A DNA stretch of 64,000 nucleotides from Pseudomonas chlororaphis subsp. aurantiaca (GCF_013466605.1 NZ_CP059162.1:372001-436000); one strand, 5' to 3'; positions 18,782 through 27,864 are shown, numbered from the stretch's first letter. The notes: generated by a model from the sequence alone, not told the origin. A program made the numbers and translations.

Positions 18782-19183
18782 TCAATTCTGGGTTTCTACC
18801 GCCTGAAAGCTCTGCAGATAAGCCAGCAGATTGTCGATCTTCTCCTGATCGCTCAGCCCCCAGAAAATCATCCGCGTGCCGGGCACCACGGCCTTTGGGT
18901 CTTCCAGGTAGGCCACCAGTTTGTCGCGGGTCCAGACGATGCCGGAGGACTTCATCGCGTCGGAGTAGTGATAGTCCGCCACGCCCCCCGCCGTGCGCCC
19001 GAAAATGCCATTGAGCTGTGGCCCGAAAGAGCTGCGCACCGAAGGGCCGATATTGTGGCAGCCGCCGCAAATGCGCTTGAACAGCTTGCCGCCGGCCTCG
19101 GCATCGCCCGCTGCTTCTGCCTGGGCGTGGAGCGACAGCAGGCTGAGCATCAGGGCCAAGGTCAGGGCGATAGTGTTTTTCAT
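18782..19183 (-). CDS. class I cytochrome c, periplasmic
   Basis: A 133-residue exported cytochrome c. Signal peptide MKNTIALTLALMLSLLSLHA with cleavage near AQAEA; haem attachment site CGGCH (Cys39, Cys42, His43) and probable axial Met105 in VPGTRMIFWGL. The order GDAEAGGKLFKRICGGCHNI then YLEDPKAVVPGTRMIF is that of the mitochondrial-type cytochrome c2 family. CGGAG ribosome-binding site precedes the ATG. It lies next to the divergently oriented oxidase cluster at 19493 and could be its electron donor; that link is inference from position. Confidence 0.88.
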   Translation of the reverse strand: MKNTIALTLALMLSLLSLHAQAEAAGDAEAGGKLFKRICGGCHNIGPSVRSSFGPQLNGIFGRTAGGVADYHYSDAMKSSGIVWTRDKLVAYLEDPKAVVPGTRMIFWGLSDQEKIDNLLAYLQSFQAVETQN

Positions 19184-19492
19184 GTTCGGCTCCGGATCGG
19201 GTGTGGCTTGTGGCAAAAAGCGGGGGGCTATTTGAGCATGCTTGGCGGGTGTTGGGGATGGCCATCAGGGGAAAGGAACGGGATGAGGCCATAACCCCCA
19301 GGCCTTGTGTCGTGCCGGGACCCGGCGGCGCAGGTCTGACGGGGCGCACTATACTTTTCAGAAGATTTGCCCCGGGGATAGAGGCAATGTTCCAGCAGGC
19401 TTGGGAGGAGGGTTAGGCATCGGTGTGGCGCTGCGGTTGGGCGACGTTGCGTTTGCACGGCCACAGAACAACCGGCACAGGATGACCAGAAA
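19184..19492. other. divergent intergenic region, cytochrome c / oxidase cluster
   Basis: No credible gene. It must contain the promoter of the cytochrome c gene (minus) and that of the oxidase cluster (plus). I see a GC-rich partial inverted repeat around 19315-19330 (CCGGGACCCGG) but no clear -35/-10 or ANR/FNR site. Confidence 0.4.
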
Positions 19493-20959
19493 ATGGCGAT
19501 AGCAATCATCTTGGTTCTAGTCGTTGTCGCTTCAGTGCTGTTTCACCTGCTTGCTCCCTGGCAAATGACGCCGGCTGCCTCCAACTGGGGGTCGATAGAC
19601 ACCACGCTGCTGATCACCCTGGTCATCACCGGCATCTTTTTCATCGCCATCACGGTATTCATGGCCATTGCCGTGATTCGGTTCCGTCATCGGGAAGGTG
19701 TCCGGGCGCACTACCAGCCGGAAAGCAAGAAGCTGGAAGGGTGGCTGGTCATCCTCACCTCGCTGGGCATCATCGGCATGCTGGCGCCTGGCCTTGTGGT
19801 CTACAACGATTTCGTCCAGGTGCCGCAAGAGGCTACCCAGCTCGAAGTGATTGCCCAGCAGTGGCAGTGGGCCTTTCGCTTTCCCGGACAGGACGGAAAA
19901 CTCGGCAAGGCGGATGTCAAATGGATCGATCCCGGCAATCCCTTCGGTCTTGATCGCAACGACCCTGCGGGGCAGGACGATGTACTGATCATGAACAATG
20001 AAGTGCGCCTGCCCATCGATCGGCCGGTCAAGGTCCTGCTGCGTGCGAAGGATGTACTGCACAATTTCTATATTCCGCAGATGCGCGCAAAGATGGATAT
20101 GGTGCCGGGCATGGTGTCCCACTTCTGGTTCACCCCGACCAGGCTCGGCAAGTTTGAAGTGCTGTGCGCGGAATACTGTGGCCTGGGTCACTACAATATG
20201 CGCGGCCATCTGGTCGTCGAGGAGCAGGGCGCTTTCGACCAATGGTTCGCCAGCCAGCCGACCTTTGCCCAGACGCTGACGAACGTCGCCACGCCGAGCC
20301 GGGACAGCCTGCTGGAAAAAGGCCGCCAGCTGGTGGAAAGCCATGGCTGCCTCGCCTGCCATAGCCAGGACGGCAGCACCAGCCTGGGCCCGGGCTGGAA
20401 GGACCTGTACGGCCGCTCGGAACAGCTGGCCGATGGCACCCGCGTCCAGGTCGACGAGGCCTACCTCAAGGAGTCGATTCTCGAGCCGCAGGCCAGGCTG
20501 GTCCAAGGCTATCCGCCGGTCATGGTGGCCTATACTTTCACCCAGGATGACCTGGCCGCGGTGGTGGCCTTCATCAAGTCGCTGAGCGCTGTGGGGCAGA
20601 ACGAGCAAGGTCCCGCAGACGCACATGACGAGCTGGCGGCGCAGGGACAGCGGCTGGCCGAATCGCTGGGTTGCCTGGCCTGCCACAGTGTCGATGGCAG
20701 CCAGGGTATCGGCCCGAGCTGGCAGGGTTTGTACGGCAAGACGGAAACCCTGGCCGATGGTTCTCAGATCAAGGTCGATGAGGGCTACCTGAAGGACTCC
20801 GTGCGCCAACCTGGCGCCGCGATCGTCAAGGGTTATGCCGCAGTGATGCCGACCCTTACCCCCAATGACAAGGAACTGGACGCTCTGATCGCCTTCATCA
20901 AGTCGAAAGCTGCTGTCGACGCGGATGCCGGCAAGGTGGAATCGGGCAAGTCGCCGTAA
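19493..20959 (+). CDS. cytochrome c oxidase subunit II with two fused cytochrome c domains
   Basis: Subunit II of a heme-copper oxidase, 488 residues. Two N-terminal membrane helices (about 1-22 and 38-62, a third hydrophobic run at 84-104) lead into the periplasmic cupredoxin domain. The CuA ligands are all present: His190, Cys225-x-Glu227-x-Cys229, His233 and Met236 (CAEYCGLGHYNM). Two tandem cytochrome c domains follow, each with a CLACH site (Cys286/His290 and Cys394/His398) and a likely axial Met in PPVMVAY and AAVMPTL. Most caa3-type subunits II carry only one such domain. The two domains resemble each other, pointing to internal duplication. First gene of the cluster 19493-24518. Confidence 0.92.
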   Translation: MAIAIILVLVVVASVLFHLLAPWQMTPAASNWGSIDTTLLITLVITGIFFIAITVFMAIAVIRFRHREGVRAHYQPESKKLEGWLVILTSLGIIGMLAPGLVVYNDFVQVPQEATQLEVIAQQWQWAFRFPGQDGKLGKADVKWIDPGNPFGLDRNDPAGQDDVLIMNNEVRLPIDRPVKVLLRAKDVLHNFYIPQMRAKMDMVPGMVSHFWFTPTRLGKFEVLCAEYCGLGHYNMRGHLVVEEQGAFDQWFASQPTFAQTLTNVATPSRDSLLEKGRQLVESHGCLACHSQDGSTSLGPGWKDLYGRSEQLADGTRVQVDEAYLKESILEPQARLVQGYPPVMVAYTFTQDDLAAVVAFIKSLSAVGQNEQGPADAHDELAAQGQRLAESLGCLACHSVDGSQGIGPSWQGLYGKTETLADGSQIKVDEGYLKDSVRQPGAAIVKGYAAVMPTLTPNDKELDALIAFIKSKAAVDADAGKVESGKSP

Positions 20960-20999
20960 ATAGCCGGAAATGCTCCGAAACTTAGCGGAGGATGACCTG

Positions 21000-22775
21000 A
21001 TGGCTTATGTCGAGCATGCAGAAACAGACGTCCTGCACGAACCGAAGAGCTTCTTCACGCGCTATATCTGGAGCCAGGACCACAAGGTCATCGCCATCCA
21101 GTATTCCCTGACGGCGATATCCGTGGGGCTCGTCGCCCTGGTGCTGTCCGGCCTGATGCGCATGCAGATCGGCTTTCCCGGCAGCCTTGAGTTCATGGAT
21201 GCCAGCACCTATTACCAGGCGATGACCATGCACGGCATGATCATGGTCATCTACCTGCTGACGGCGCTGTTCCTGGGCGGCTTCGGCAACTATCTGATTC
21301 CGCTGATGGTTGGCGCCCGGGACATGGTCTTCCCCTACGTCAACATGCTGAGCTTCTGGTTCTACCTGCTCTCGGTCCTGGTGCTGCTTTCCAGCTTCTT
21401 CGTCCCGGGCGGGCCCACCGGGGCGGGCTGGACACTCTATCCGCCGCAATCGATTACCCAGGGTACCCCGGGTACCGAATGGGGCATCGTGTTGATGCTG
21501 GTGTCGCTGGCGATCTTCATCGTCGCCGCCACCATGGGCGGGCTGAACTACGTGACCACGGTGCTGCAGGCCCGCACTCGCGGCATGACGCTGTTTCGCA
21601 TGCCGCTGTCCGTCTGGGGCATCTTCATGGCCTCGATCCTGGCCCTGCTGGCCTTTCCAGCCTTGTTCGTCAGCGCCGTGATGATGCTGTTCGACAAGCT
21701 GCTGGGCACGAGCTTTTTCATGCCTGCAGTGATCTCGATGGGGCAGCAGCTCGCGCATCAGGGCGGTAGCCCGATACTGTTCCAGCATCTGTTCTGGTTC
21801 TTTGGCCATCCGGAGGTCTACATCGTCGCCCTCCCGGCGTTCGGCCTGGTCTCCGACCTGATCAGCACCCATGCGCGCAAGAACATCTTCGGTTACCGCA
21901 TGATGGTGTGGGCCATCATCGCCATCGGCGTGTTGAGCTTCGTGGTCTGGGCGCACCACATGTACGTCAGTGGGATGAACCCGTACTTCGGCTTCTTTTT
22001 CGCCGCCACCACCTTGATCATCGCCGTGCCGACCGCGCTGAAAGTCTACAACTGGGTGCTGACCCTGTGGCATGGCGACATCCACCTGACGGTACCGATG
22101 CTGTTCGCCCTGGCCTTTATCGTCACCTTCCTGGTCGGCGGTCTCACCGGCTTGTTTCTCGGCAACGTGATTGTGGATATCCCGCTGTCGGACACCTACT
22201 TCGTGGTGGCCCACTTCCATATGGTGATGGGGGTGGCGCCGATCCTGGTGATATTTGGCGCCATCTACCATTGGTTTCCGAAGATCACCGGGCGCCTGAT
22301 GAACGACACCCTGGGCAAGCTGCATTTCTGGATAACCTTCCTGGGGACCTACTGCATCTACTTCCCCATGCACTACCTGGGTCTGTTGGGCATGCCTCGG
22401 CGCTATTACGCCTGGCAGAACTACGACTTCATCCCGCAATCGGCGCAGCAACTGAATGCGTTCATCACCGTTGTCGCGCTGACGGTCGGGGTATTCCAGC
22501 TGCTGTTCCTCTTCAACCTGGTCTGGAGCGCCTTCAAAGGCAAGCCGGCAGGCCCGAATCCATGGAGGGCGGCCAGCCTGGAATGGCAGACGCCGGACAC
22601 CCCGCCCGTCCATGGCAACTGGGGGTCGGAGCTGCCGGTGGTGCACCGTTGGGCCTATGACTACAGCGTGCCCGGGATAGAGCAGGACTTCGTGCCACAG
22701 ACGGTCTCTGCCCAGGAGCTGGAGCAGATGAGGCAGCGCTGTGCGGAAGCCAGGATCGCAGGCGAAAGACCATGA
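21000..22775 (+). CDS. cytochrome c oxidase subunit I
   Basis: Catalytic subunit of the oxidase, 591 residues and about 12 membrane helices, carrying heme a, the binuclear heme-CuB centre and the proton channels. FFGHPEVYIVALPAFG holds the D-channel Glu and the His-Tyr crosslink of A1-type oxidases; HHMYVSGM and DTYFVVAHFHMVMG contain CuB and heme ligands. GGAGG lies 8 bases before the ATG at 21000, which decides this start over an upstream codon at 20970. The stop overlaps the next gene's start (ATGA). No heme A synthesis or Cox11/SenC assembly genes are in the neighbourhood, so these must be supplied elsewhere. Confidence 0.95.
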   Translation: MAYVEHAETDVLHEPKSFFTRYIWSQDHKVIAIQYSLTAISVGLVALVLSGLMRMQIGFPGSLEFMDASTYYQAMTMHGMIMVIYLLTALFLGGFGNYLIPLMVGARDMVFPYVNMLSFWFYLLSVLVLLSSFFVPGGPTGAGWTLYPPQSITQGTPGTEWGIVLMLVSLAIFIVAATMGGLNYVTTVLQARTRGMTLFRMPLSVWGIFMASILALLAFPALFVSAVMMLFDKLLGTSFFMPAVISMGQQLAHQGGSPILFQHLFWFFGHPEVYIVALPAFGLVSDLISTHARKNIFGYRMMVWAIIAIGVLSFVVWAHHMYVSGMNPYFGFFFAATTLIIAVPTALKVYNWVLTLWHGDIHLTVPMLFALAFIVTFLVGGLTGLFLGNVIVDIPLSDTYFVVAHFHMVMGVAPILVIFGAIYHWFPKITGRLMNDTLGKLHFWITFLGTYCIYFPMHYLGLLGMPRRYYAWQNYDFIPQSAQQLNAFITVVALTVGVFQLLFLFNLVWSAFKGKPAGPNPWRAASLEWQTPDTPPVHGNWGSELPVVHRWAYDYSVPGIEQDFVPQTVSAQELEQMRQRCAEARIAGERP

Positions 22776-23464
22776 ACGGGCCGCTATTGAAAAACACCGA
22801 AAGCGCCGGCGCCGGAGGCCGTTGGAGCCAGCCCCCCGGCAGCTCTCGGGCACCGGAAGGCTTCGATAGGGCGAAAGCCGCAAAAGTGGGCCTGCGCGTG
22901 TTCCTGGTGGCGGTGACCTCGCTGTTCCTGCTGTTCCTGCTGGCCTTTATCGCGCGTTCGCAAATGGTGGACTGGCAGCCTCTGACCGACCCCCTGGCGC
23001 CGCTGGCCAGTGCCCGGCAACTCTGGTTGAACACGACCCTGCTGGTGCTGGGCAGTATCAGCCTGCAGTGGGCACGGATGGCCGCCCGGCGGGGCGCGTT
23101 GAACGGGGCCACCCTCGGCTTCATCCTGGGCGGCGTCTTTGCGATCGCCTTTCTCGGGGGACAACTCTGGGTCTGGAAGCAGTTCGTCGACTGGGGTTAT
23201 TTCGTCTTCGCTAATCCGGCCAACAGCTTTTTCTATCTGCTGACCGGTGTGCACGGGCTGCACCTGCTGGGGGGGCTGGTGGCTTGGGGCAGGGTCGGCG
23301 CCCGGTTCCTGCGACGGGTTGCGCTGTCGCAACTGGCGTCCAGCGTGGAGCTCTGCGCCATCTATTGGCACTACCTGCTGGGGCTCTGGATCGTCCTCTT
23401 CTTCCTGCTGACCAGCACGCCGGAAACCTATCAAGCCATCGCCGCATTCTGCGGCCTGAGGTGA
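22772..23464 (+). CDS. cytochrome c oxidase subunit III-family protein (first copy)
   Basis: A 230-residue integral membrane protein of the CoxC/CyoC (subunit III) family with about five helices. The subunit III hallmarks are in the second half: FYLLTGVHGLHLLGGLVAWG and ELCAIYWHYLLGLWIVLFFL. The N-terminal 40 residues are hydrophilic and Pro/Gly-rich. Start codon overlaps the subunit I stop as ATGA. The following gene encodes a second subunit III-like protein, so the cluster has two; which one occupies the canonical position cannot be decided by eye. Confidence 0.85.
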   Translation: MNGPLLKNTESAGAGGRWSQPPGSSRAPEGFDRAKAAKVGLRVFLVAVTSLFLLFLLAFIARSQMVDWQPLTDPLAPLASARQLWLNTTLLVLGSISLQWARMAARRGALNGATLGFILGGVFAIAFLGGQLWVWKQFVDWGYFVFANPANSFFYLLTGVHGLHLLGGLVAWGRVGARFLRRVALSQLASSVELCAIYWHYLLGLWIVLFFLLTSTPETYQAIAAFCGLR

Positions 23465-23468
23465 AGCC

Positions 23469-24179
23469 ATGGCATTGCCCTCAGCAACCCCTCCGGAAGA
23501 GCCCGTCCAGACCCCACCCGATACGCTGGTAGCGGGGTGGAAGGGCATCGCCACCGACTGGGCCTCGGATCAGGATGTGTTCAAGCGGGTGTCCTGGGGC
23601 AAGGCGATGATGTGGATCTTCCTGCTCAGCGACACCTTCATCTTCACCTGTTTCCTGACCGGCTACATGTCGGTGCGCATCAGTGCCACCGTCCCCTGGC
23701 CGAACCCCAGCGAAGTGTTCGCCTTGACCATTGGTGGCGTTGAGGTCCCGTTGATCCTGATCGCCATCATGACCTTCGTGCTGATCAGCAGCAGCGGCAC
23801 CATGGCCATGGCCGTGAACTTCGCCTATCGCCGTGTGCGCGGTAAATGCGCGGCCCTGATGCTGGCTACCGCGGCCTTCGGGGCGACCTTTGTCAGCATG
23901 CAGGCGTTCGAGTGGAGCAAGCTCATTGCCGAAGGCGTGCGCCCATGGTCGAACCCTATGGGTGCCGCGCAATTCGGTGCCAGCTTTTTCATGATTACCG
24001 GTTTCCACGGGCTGCATGTATCGATCGGCGTCATTTACCTGTGCATCGTCGCCTTCAAGGTATTGCGCGGTGACTACGAGCGCTCCGGCAACTATCAGAT
24101 CGTCGAGATAGCCGGGCTGTACTGGCACTTCGTGGACCTGGTGTGGGTATTTATCTTCGCTTTCTTCTACTTATGGTGA
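23469..24179 (+). CDS. cytochrome c oxidase subunit III-family protein (second copy)
   Basis: A 236-residue subunit III homologue with membrane helices from about residue 45 onward. It shows the conserved pattern MTFVLISSSGTMAMAVNFAY, QAFEWSKLIAEGVRPW (membrane Glu), FFMITGFHGLHVSIGVIYL and YWHFVDLVWVFIFAFFYLW, which is the standard subunit III C terminus. It is closer to typical bacterial subunit III than the preceding gene. Follows that gene by 4 bp; same operon. Confidence 0.9.
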   Translation: MALPSATPPEEPVQTPPDTLVAGWKGIATDWASDQDVFKRVSWGKAMMWIFLLSDTFIFTCFLTGYMSVRISATVPWPNPSEVFALTIGGVEVPLILIAIMTFVLISSSGTMAMAVNFAYRRVRGKCAALMLATAAFGATFVSMQAFEWSKLIAEGVRPWSNPMGAAQFGASFFMITGFHGLHVSIGVIYLCIVAFKVLRGDYERSGNYQIVEIAGLYWHFVDLVWVFIFAFFYLW

Positions 24180-24200
24180 ACTCGCAGAGGAGTACCGGCG

Positions 24201-24518
24201 ATGGCACATGCACAAGGTCAACAGCATCCACTGAGCTTGTACCTGAAGATATGGGGGCTGTTGTTCGTACTCAGTGCCCTGTCCTATCTGGTCGACTACT
24301 TTCACTTCCAGGGCTACTTCAGGTGGTCGCTGATCCTGGTCCTCATGTTGCTGAAGGCGGGTCTGATCATTTCTATCTTCATGCACATGGCGTGGGAGCG
24401 CCTGGCGATGGTCTACGCCATACTCGTCCCACCCTTGTGCCTGCTGGTGCTGGTTAGCCTGATGGCAGCCGAGGCGGACTACGTGTTTTCCACCCGGGGG
24501 ATTTTCCTCGGGCAATGA
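24201..24518 (+). CDS. cytochrome c oxidase subunit IV-family protein
   Basis: A 105-residue membrane protein with three helices (about 12-35, 40-60 and 68-90), matching the prokaryotic subunit IV (CtaF/COX4 pro) family; LLKAGLIISIFMHMAWER is the conserved middle helix with the M-H-M motif. Such subunits help assemble CuB into subunit I. Last gene of the oxidase cluster. GAGGAGTACC before the ATG serves as ribosome-binding site. Confidence 0.85.
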   Translation: MAHAQGQQHPLSLYLKIWGLLFVLSALSYLVDYFHFQGYFRWSLILVLMLLKAGLIISIFMHMAWERLAMVYAILVPPLCLLVLVSLMAAEADYVFSTRGIFLGQ

Positions 24519-24539
24519 CCGGCTTCCGCCTCCGGCGTT

Positions 24540-25094
24540 CTATATCGTTCGCTTGAACTGATGCCATTTCTGCAGCCAGGCCACTATCCAGTGAGGGGCT
24601 GCTGCGCCGGTTCCGGCGACCTGTAGCTGTGGGTGATGGCTGATGACCCGATCCAGGACGGGTTCCTGAGCGGGTTCCACATCCACGAAGAAGATGTGCT
24701 CGCCGTCCTTTATCGTCTTTTTCAAATTGCTGAAATGGGCATTGGGCACCTGGATACCGAAGAAGCCGCCTTCCCAGATACAGAAGCCCAGGATCACGAT
24801 CGCCAGGAAGATGAACGGTACCCAGCCTGCCGCGGACTCGGTCCAACCTGCCAGATAGGCACCGAGCAGTACCAATGCCGCGAGCGGGATGCCAATGACC
24901 GCGCCAATCTCGCCGGAGTGAACGACATCCTGCTTCATGAGTGAATTCACATCATGCAGGTGATGCTGTTCGACATCCGCATCCCGGTCGCTGAGCACAT
25001 GAATCTGCTCGGTACTGATACCGCTGGCTTCCAGTTCGCTTTCAACGGTTTCCAGCTCGTCGAGATTATCGCTGATGTAAAAGTGTCGGTTCAT
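24540..25094 (-). CDS. inner-membrane protein of unknown function
   Basis: A 184-residue protein with a soluble N-terminal ACT-like segment (MNRHFYISDNLDELETVESE to EQIHVLSDRDADVEQH) and two membrane helices (about 62-84 and 90-112), then a soluble C-terminal part that begins HIFFVDVEPAQEP. Homologues in Pseudomonas are often labelled 'NAD/FAD-utilizing enzyme', for which I see no sequence support. It converges on the oxidase cluster, 21 bp from the end of the subunit IV gene. AGGAGG lies ahead of its ATG. Function unknown. Confidence 0.75.
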   Translation of the reverse strand: MNRHFYISDNLDELETVESELEASGISTEQIHVLSDRDADVEQHHLHDVNSLMKQDVVHSGEIGAVIGIPLAALVLLGAYLAGWTESAAGWVPFIFLAIVILGFCIWEGGFFGIQVPNAHFSNLKKTIKDGEHIFFVDVEPAQEPVLDRVISHHPQLQVAGTGAAAPHWIVAWLQKWHQFKRTI

Positions 25095-25353
25095 GAGTCA
25101 CCTCCTACTTCATCGTCGCAGAGGCCCCCATTTTTTCTGCAGTCGTTATCTGAAATTCCAGACCGTTTTCCTGTCGCTCTGGATAACACCGCACGCTTGT
25201 TGCTAGCTGAAAAAGTATAGCACCCCCCTCCGCAACGCCTTGCCGGCCGGGGCTTTTGGCACATAGGGCAATCCGAGGGGGGGAGCCCTTCTGTGGGTAT
25301 TAGCAGTCGGTGCCCGCTGTCTCGGGAGGCAGGGACATTAGCCCAGAAACAAC

Positions 25354-25381
25354 AAAGCCCCCGCATCGTTGCGAGGGCCTT
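25354..25381 (-). terminator. intrinsic terminator after wrbA
   Basis: On the minus strand AAGGCCCTCGCA pairs with TGCGGGGGCTTT (G-U pairs allowed) around ACGA, followed by GTTGTTT. It is 80 bp after the wrbA stop. Confidence 0.75.
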
Positions 25382-25388
25382 GTTTTGT

Positions 25389-25440
25389 AGGGCGTCGCAC
25401 CGGGAGTCGAATCCAGACACTGCTTATGCAGTGTCTGCCT
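25389..25440 (-). pseudogene. tRNA 3'-end-like fragment with adjoining 9-bp hairpin
   Basis: On the minus strand GGATTCGACTCCCGGTGC (25414-25397) matches the T-arm of the tRNA-Thr at 26533 in 16 of 18 positions and in the same orientation. Just 5' of it AGACACTGC and GCAGTGTCT form a 9-bp hairpin around ATAA. There is no anticodon arm or D arm, so this is not a working tRNA. Confidence 0.4.
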
Positions 25441-25461
25441 CAGCGCTCACCTGGCGATTTG

Positions 25462-26061
25462 TTACTTGCTCAGTTTGACCGCCAGCTGTGCCACGTATTG
25501 GCCCTGGTGACGAGCGATGTCCAATTCACGAGCATCAGGCTGGCGAGAGCCGTCACCACCGGCAATGGTGGATGCGCCATAAGGCGTGCCACCGCCGACA
25601 CTGGAAGTATCGAACAAGGCTGGCGAGCTATAACCGATGGGCACGATGATCATGCCGTGGTGAGCCAGGGTGGTCCACGTGGAGGTAATGGTCATCTCCT
25701 GGCCACCACCGGTACCTGTCGAGGTGAATACACTGGCGAGCTTGCCAACCAGCCCGCCCTTGGCCCACAGCCCGCCGGTCTGGTCGAGGAAGTTGCGCAT
25801 CTGGCCCGACATGTTGCCGAAGCGGGTCGGAGTACCAAGGATGATTGCGTCGTAGTCGCCCAGCTCGCCTGGTGTGGCAACCGGAGCGCTCTGATCCACT
25901 TTCCCATGGGCAGCCTTGAAGGCTTCCGGGTCCATGGTCTCTGGTACACGTTTGAGAGTGACCTCGACCCCGGGAACGCTCCGGGCACCTTCCGACACGC
26001 TCTGGGCCATTGTTTCGATATGACCGTACATCGAATGATAAAGAACCAATACCTTAGCCAT
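25462..26061 (-). CDS. wrbA: NAD(P)H:quinone oxidoreductase, WrbA type
   Basis: Flavodoxin-like tetrameric quinone reductase (type IV), 199 residues, which reduces quinones by two electrons and so avoids semiquinone radicals. It begins [20 protein letters not shown] (FMN phosphate-binding loop) and has [33 protein letters not shown] and [20 protein letters not shown], all WrbA signatures. GAGGAAG ribosome-binding site decides this start; in-frame codons further upstream lack one. Bracketed by tRNA-Thr and a tRNA-Thr-like fragment (see findings). Confidence 0.93.
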   Translation of the reverse strand: MAKVLVLYHSMYGHIETMAQSVSEGARSVPGVEVTLKRVPETMDPEAFKAAHGKVDQSAPVATPGELGDYDAIILGTPTRFGNMSGQMRNFLDQTGGLWAKGGLVGKLASVFTSTGTGGGQEMTITSTWTTLAHHGMIIVPIGYSSPALFDTSSVGGGTPYGASTIAGGDGSRQPDARELDIARHQGQYVAQLAVKLSK

Positions 26062-26492
26062 GCGTACTTCCTCTTGAGGTGTGTTTTGAGCTGACTGACT
26101 GCCTGTTAAATAGGCGATCAGATTAGTTATCCATCCCACCGTTTCACCCTGCATCTGCGTGAGTCGTGGCGCATGATCGATCTAATTGGCTTCTGTGAAT
26201 ATGAGAAAATATCGAACGGGATGTTCGAAAAAGTTGATCTTGTAAAACAACGATGACTGATGGGGGCGACTGTTCTTTTAGGCGCAGGCCATGGATGTTT
26301 TTACTTTCTGCGGCAGGAATACGTTTTTAATTGGTTGAAAAATATAAGGAATATATGTGGATTAAATAATTGATAGCACCCTTGATGGGGGGCTAGAGCG
26401 GCATAGTGCTGAAGGGGATTTGAAAACGAGGAGGGATGTCGGGCAAGGCTCTTGGCGTGTCAGTTCCGGATTTTTAGCAACCCCGGAAACGA
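26062..26492. other. AT-rich gap upstream of wrbA
   Basis: No gene that I can support. Bases about 26160-26400 are visibly lower in GC than the rest of the window, with runs such as GAATATGAGAAAATATCG and GGAATATATGTGGATTAAAT. Presumably includes the wrbA promoter at its left end; the remainder looks like foreign or decayed sequence next to a tRNA gene. Confidence 0.5.
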
Positions 26493-26520
26493 CAAAGGCC
26501 AACCCGAAGGTTGGCCTTTG
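26493..26520 (-). terminator. intrinsic terminator of tRNA-Thr
   Basis: CAAAGGCCAACC and GGTTGGCCTTTG form a 12-bp perfect stem around CGAA, 13 bp beyond the tRNA 3' end; on the minus strand a TCGTTT stretch follows. Confidence 0.85.
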
Positions 26521-26532
26521 ACTTACTGCATA

Positions 26533-26608
<76 letters not shown>

Positions 26609-26687
26609 GTGTCAGGGCGACGATTATAGCGATTGGCAAGGTTCTGTAAACCCCTGAAATCTGACTATTTTTGCTTTGTGCCGGGCT

Positions 26688-27509
26688 CTAGCCGCGCGCC
26701 AGCACTTTCTTGAGTTTTTCGATGGCGCGCCATGAGCGGCTGTTGCGCAGGGTGTGGAGTTCGGCTTCGGCGCGGTCGGCGCGTTGGCGTTCGGCGATCA
26801 GGGCCTGTTCTAGGTCGGTGTCGGGAGCAACGAAGCTGTGGCCGGGGCGGAACTGGAATTCGTCGAGGTTGCACGGTGGGATGTCGAAGGCGCCCTTGAG
26901 GTTCAGGTGTTCTTCGGCCAGGTAGAAGGTGTTGATGCCGTCGAACACCACCGGGTGGTAGCCGGCGCCGGTAACCAGGGTTTCCCAGGTCTGGTCGCGG
27001 TTCCACGGGGTTTCGATCAGCAGGATCCACGGTCGCCAGCGGCTGAAGTCCATGCTGCGCAGCACGGTTTCTTCGTGGCCTTCGACGTCGATCTTGAGAA
27101 AGTGGATGGGGCCGTCGACATGAGCCTCGCAGATATCGCTCAGGGTGCGCGAGCTGACGATCTGGGTCTGCACCGGCATGCCGGCGTCCTTGTGCTGCTG
27201 GGCGATGGCGGGGTCGAGGGTGGACAGGCCGGTGTCGGCGATGCCGTAGAAGGTCAGGGCCTCGGCGTTGTCGCCGGCCGCGCATTGCAGGTTGGTGTCC
27301 CTGGGGCGCTCCTGGCACAGGGCGTGGTAATAGCTCGGCACCGGTTCGACGTTGATCCCGCTCCAGCCGCGATCGTAGAAGGCGCGGGTCACGGAGTCGG
27401 CGGTGGGGTGGTTGGCGCCGACGTCAATGTAGAAGCCGTTTTCGACATGTTTGAATACGCGCCACAGGCGGATGTCTTCGAAATTCTGTGCATAAGAAAT
27501 GAACGTCAC
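26688..27509 (-). CDS. FkbM-family methyltransferase
   Basis: A 273-residue SAM-dependent methyltransferase of the FkbM family. The SAM-binding motif is GFYIDVGANHPTADSVTRAF, followed by INVEPVPSYYHALC (acidic ribose contact) and FLKIDVEGHEETVLRSMDF (FkbM motif). Family members O-methylate sugars of polysaccharides, LPS O-antigen or secondary metabolites. The C-terminal 40 residues form a helical, basic tail (ERQRADRAEAELHTLRNSRS). Placed alone beside tRNA-Thr; a role in O-antigen decoration would fit the nearby rml genes but is inference. No signal peptide. Confidence 0.85.
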   Translation of the reverse strand: MTFISYAQNFEDIRLWRVFKHVENGFYIDVGANHPTADSVTRAFYDRGWSGINVEPVPSYYHALCQERPRDTNLQCAAGDNAEALTFYGIADTGLSTLDPAIAQQHKDAGMPVQTQIVSSRTLSDICEAHVDGPIHFLKIDVEGHEETVLRSMDFSRWRPWILLIETPWNRDQTWETLVTGAGYHPVVFDGINTFYLAEEHLNLKGAFDIPPCNLDEFQFRPGHSFVAPDTDLEQALIAERQRADRAEAELHTLRNSRSWRAIEKLKKVLARG

Positions 27510-27864
27510 TGTCTTTTCCCGTCAGTCACAAAGGTTCTGGCTCGGACGCGCCCGCGAGCGCCTGCGTCTGTATAACAAGCGCCGCCAACCGGCGCAATTT
27601 GCCGCCCGCCAGGTGCCGGTTTTAGGCGTTTATGTCCTTTGATGTTTAGCGCTTATGCACAATCGCGGGCTGTTGCCCGGCGCTTACGGCCAATTTTGTG
27701 GATCCGTTCTCAATTCGTCGCAACTGGCTGTTTTTTCGTTGATTTATTTTTATGAACAAAAAATGACCAGCTGTGAATTAGTGCTGTAGCAGGCACTTTC
27801 AGCGGCTTTGTCAGGAATTCATCAACAGAGTTATCCACAGGTTGGATAGGATGATGGATCCAAC
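27510..27864. other. intergenic region with an AT-rich stretch and DnaA boxes
   Basis: No gene supported. It holds the promoter of the FkbM gene at its left end. Bases about 27718-27770 are AT-rich. A perfect DnaA box (TTATCCACA, 27831-27839) lies at the right end and a one-mismatch box (TTATCCACG, 27865-27873) at the next gene's stop codon. Confidence 0.5.
27831..27839 (+). promoter_or_regulatory. DnaA box, perfect 9-mer
   Basis: TTATCCACA, the consensus DnaA-binding 9-mer. A second perfect copy in the opposite orientation is at 28092-28100 (TGTGGATAA, inside the methyltransferase gene), and TTATCCACG at 27865-27873 lies between. Confidence 0.5.

Noticed and set aside
20982..22883. 633-residue open frame opposite cytochrome oxidase subunit I
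   Set aside because: His/Gln/Asp-rich low-complexity translation typical of the antisense of GC-rich membrane protein genes; no start signal and no homology pattern.
25389..25440. A complete second tRNA beside wrbA
   Set aside because: Only a T-arm-like segment is present; the D and anticodon arms are missing and the acceptor does not pair.
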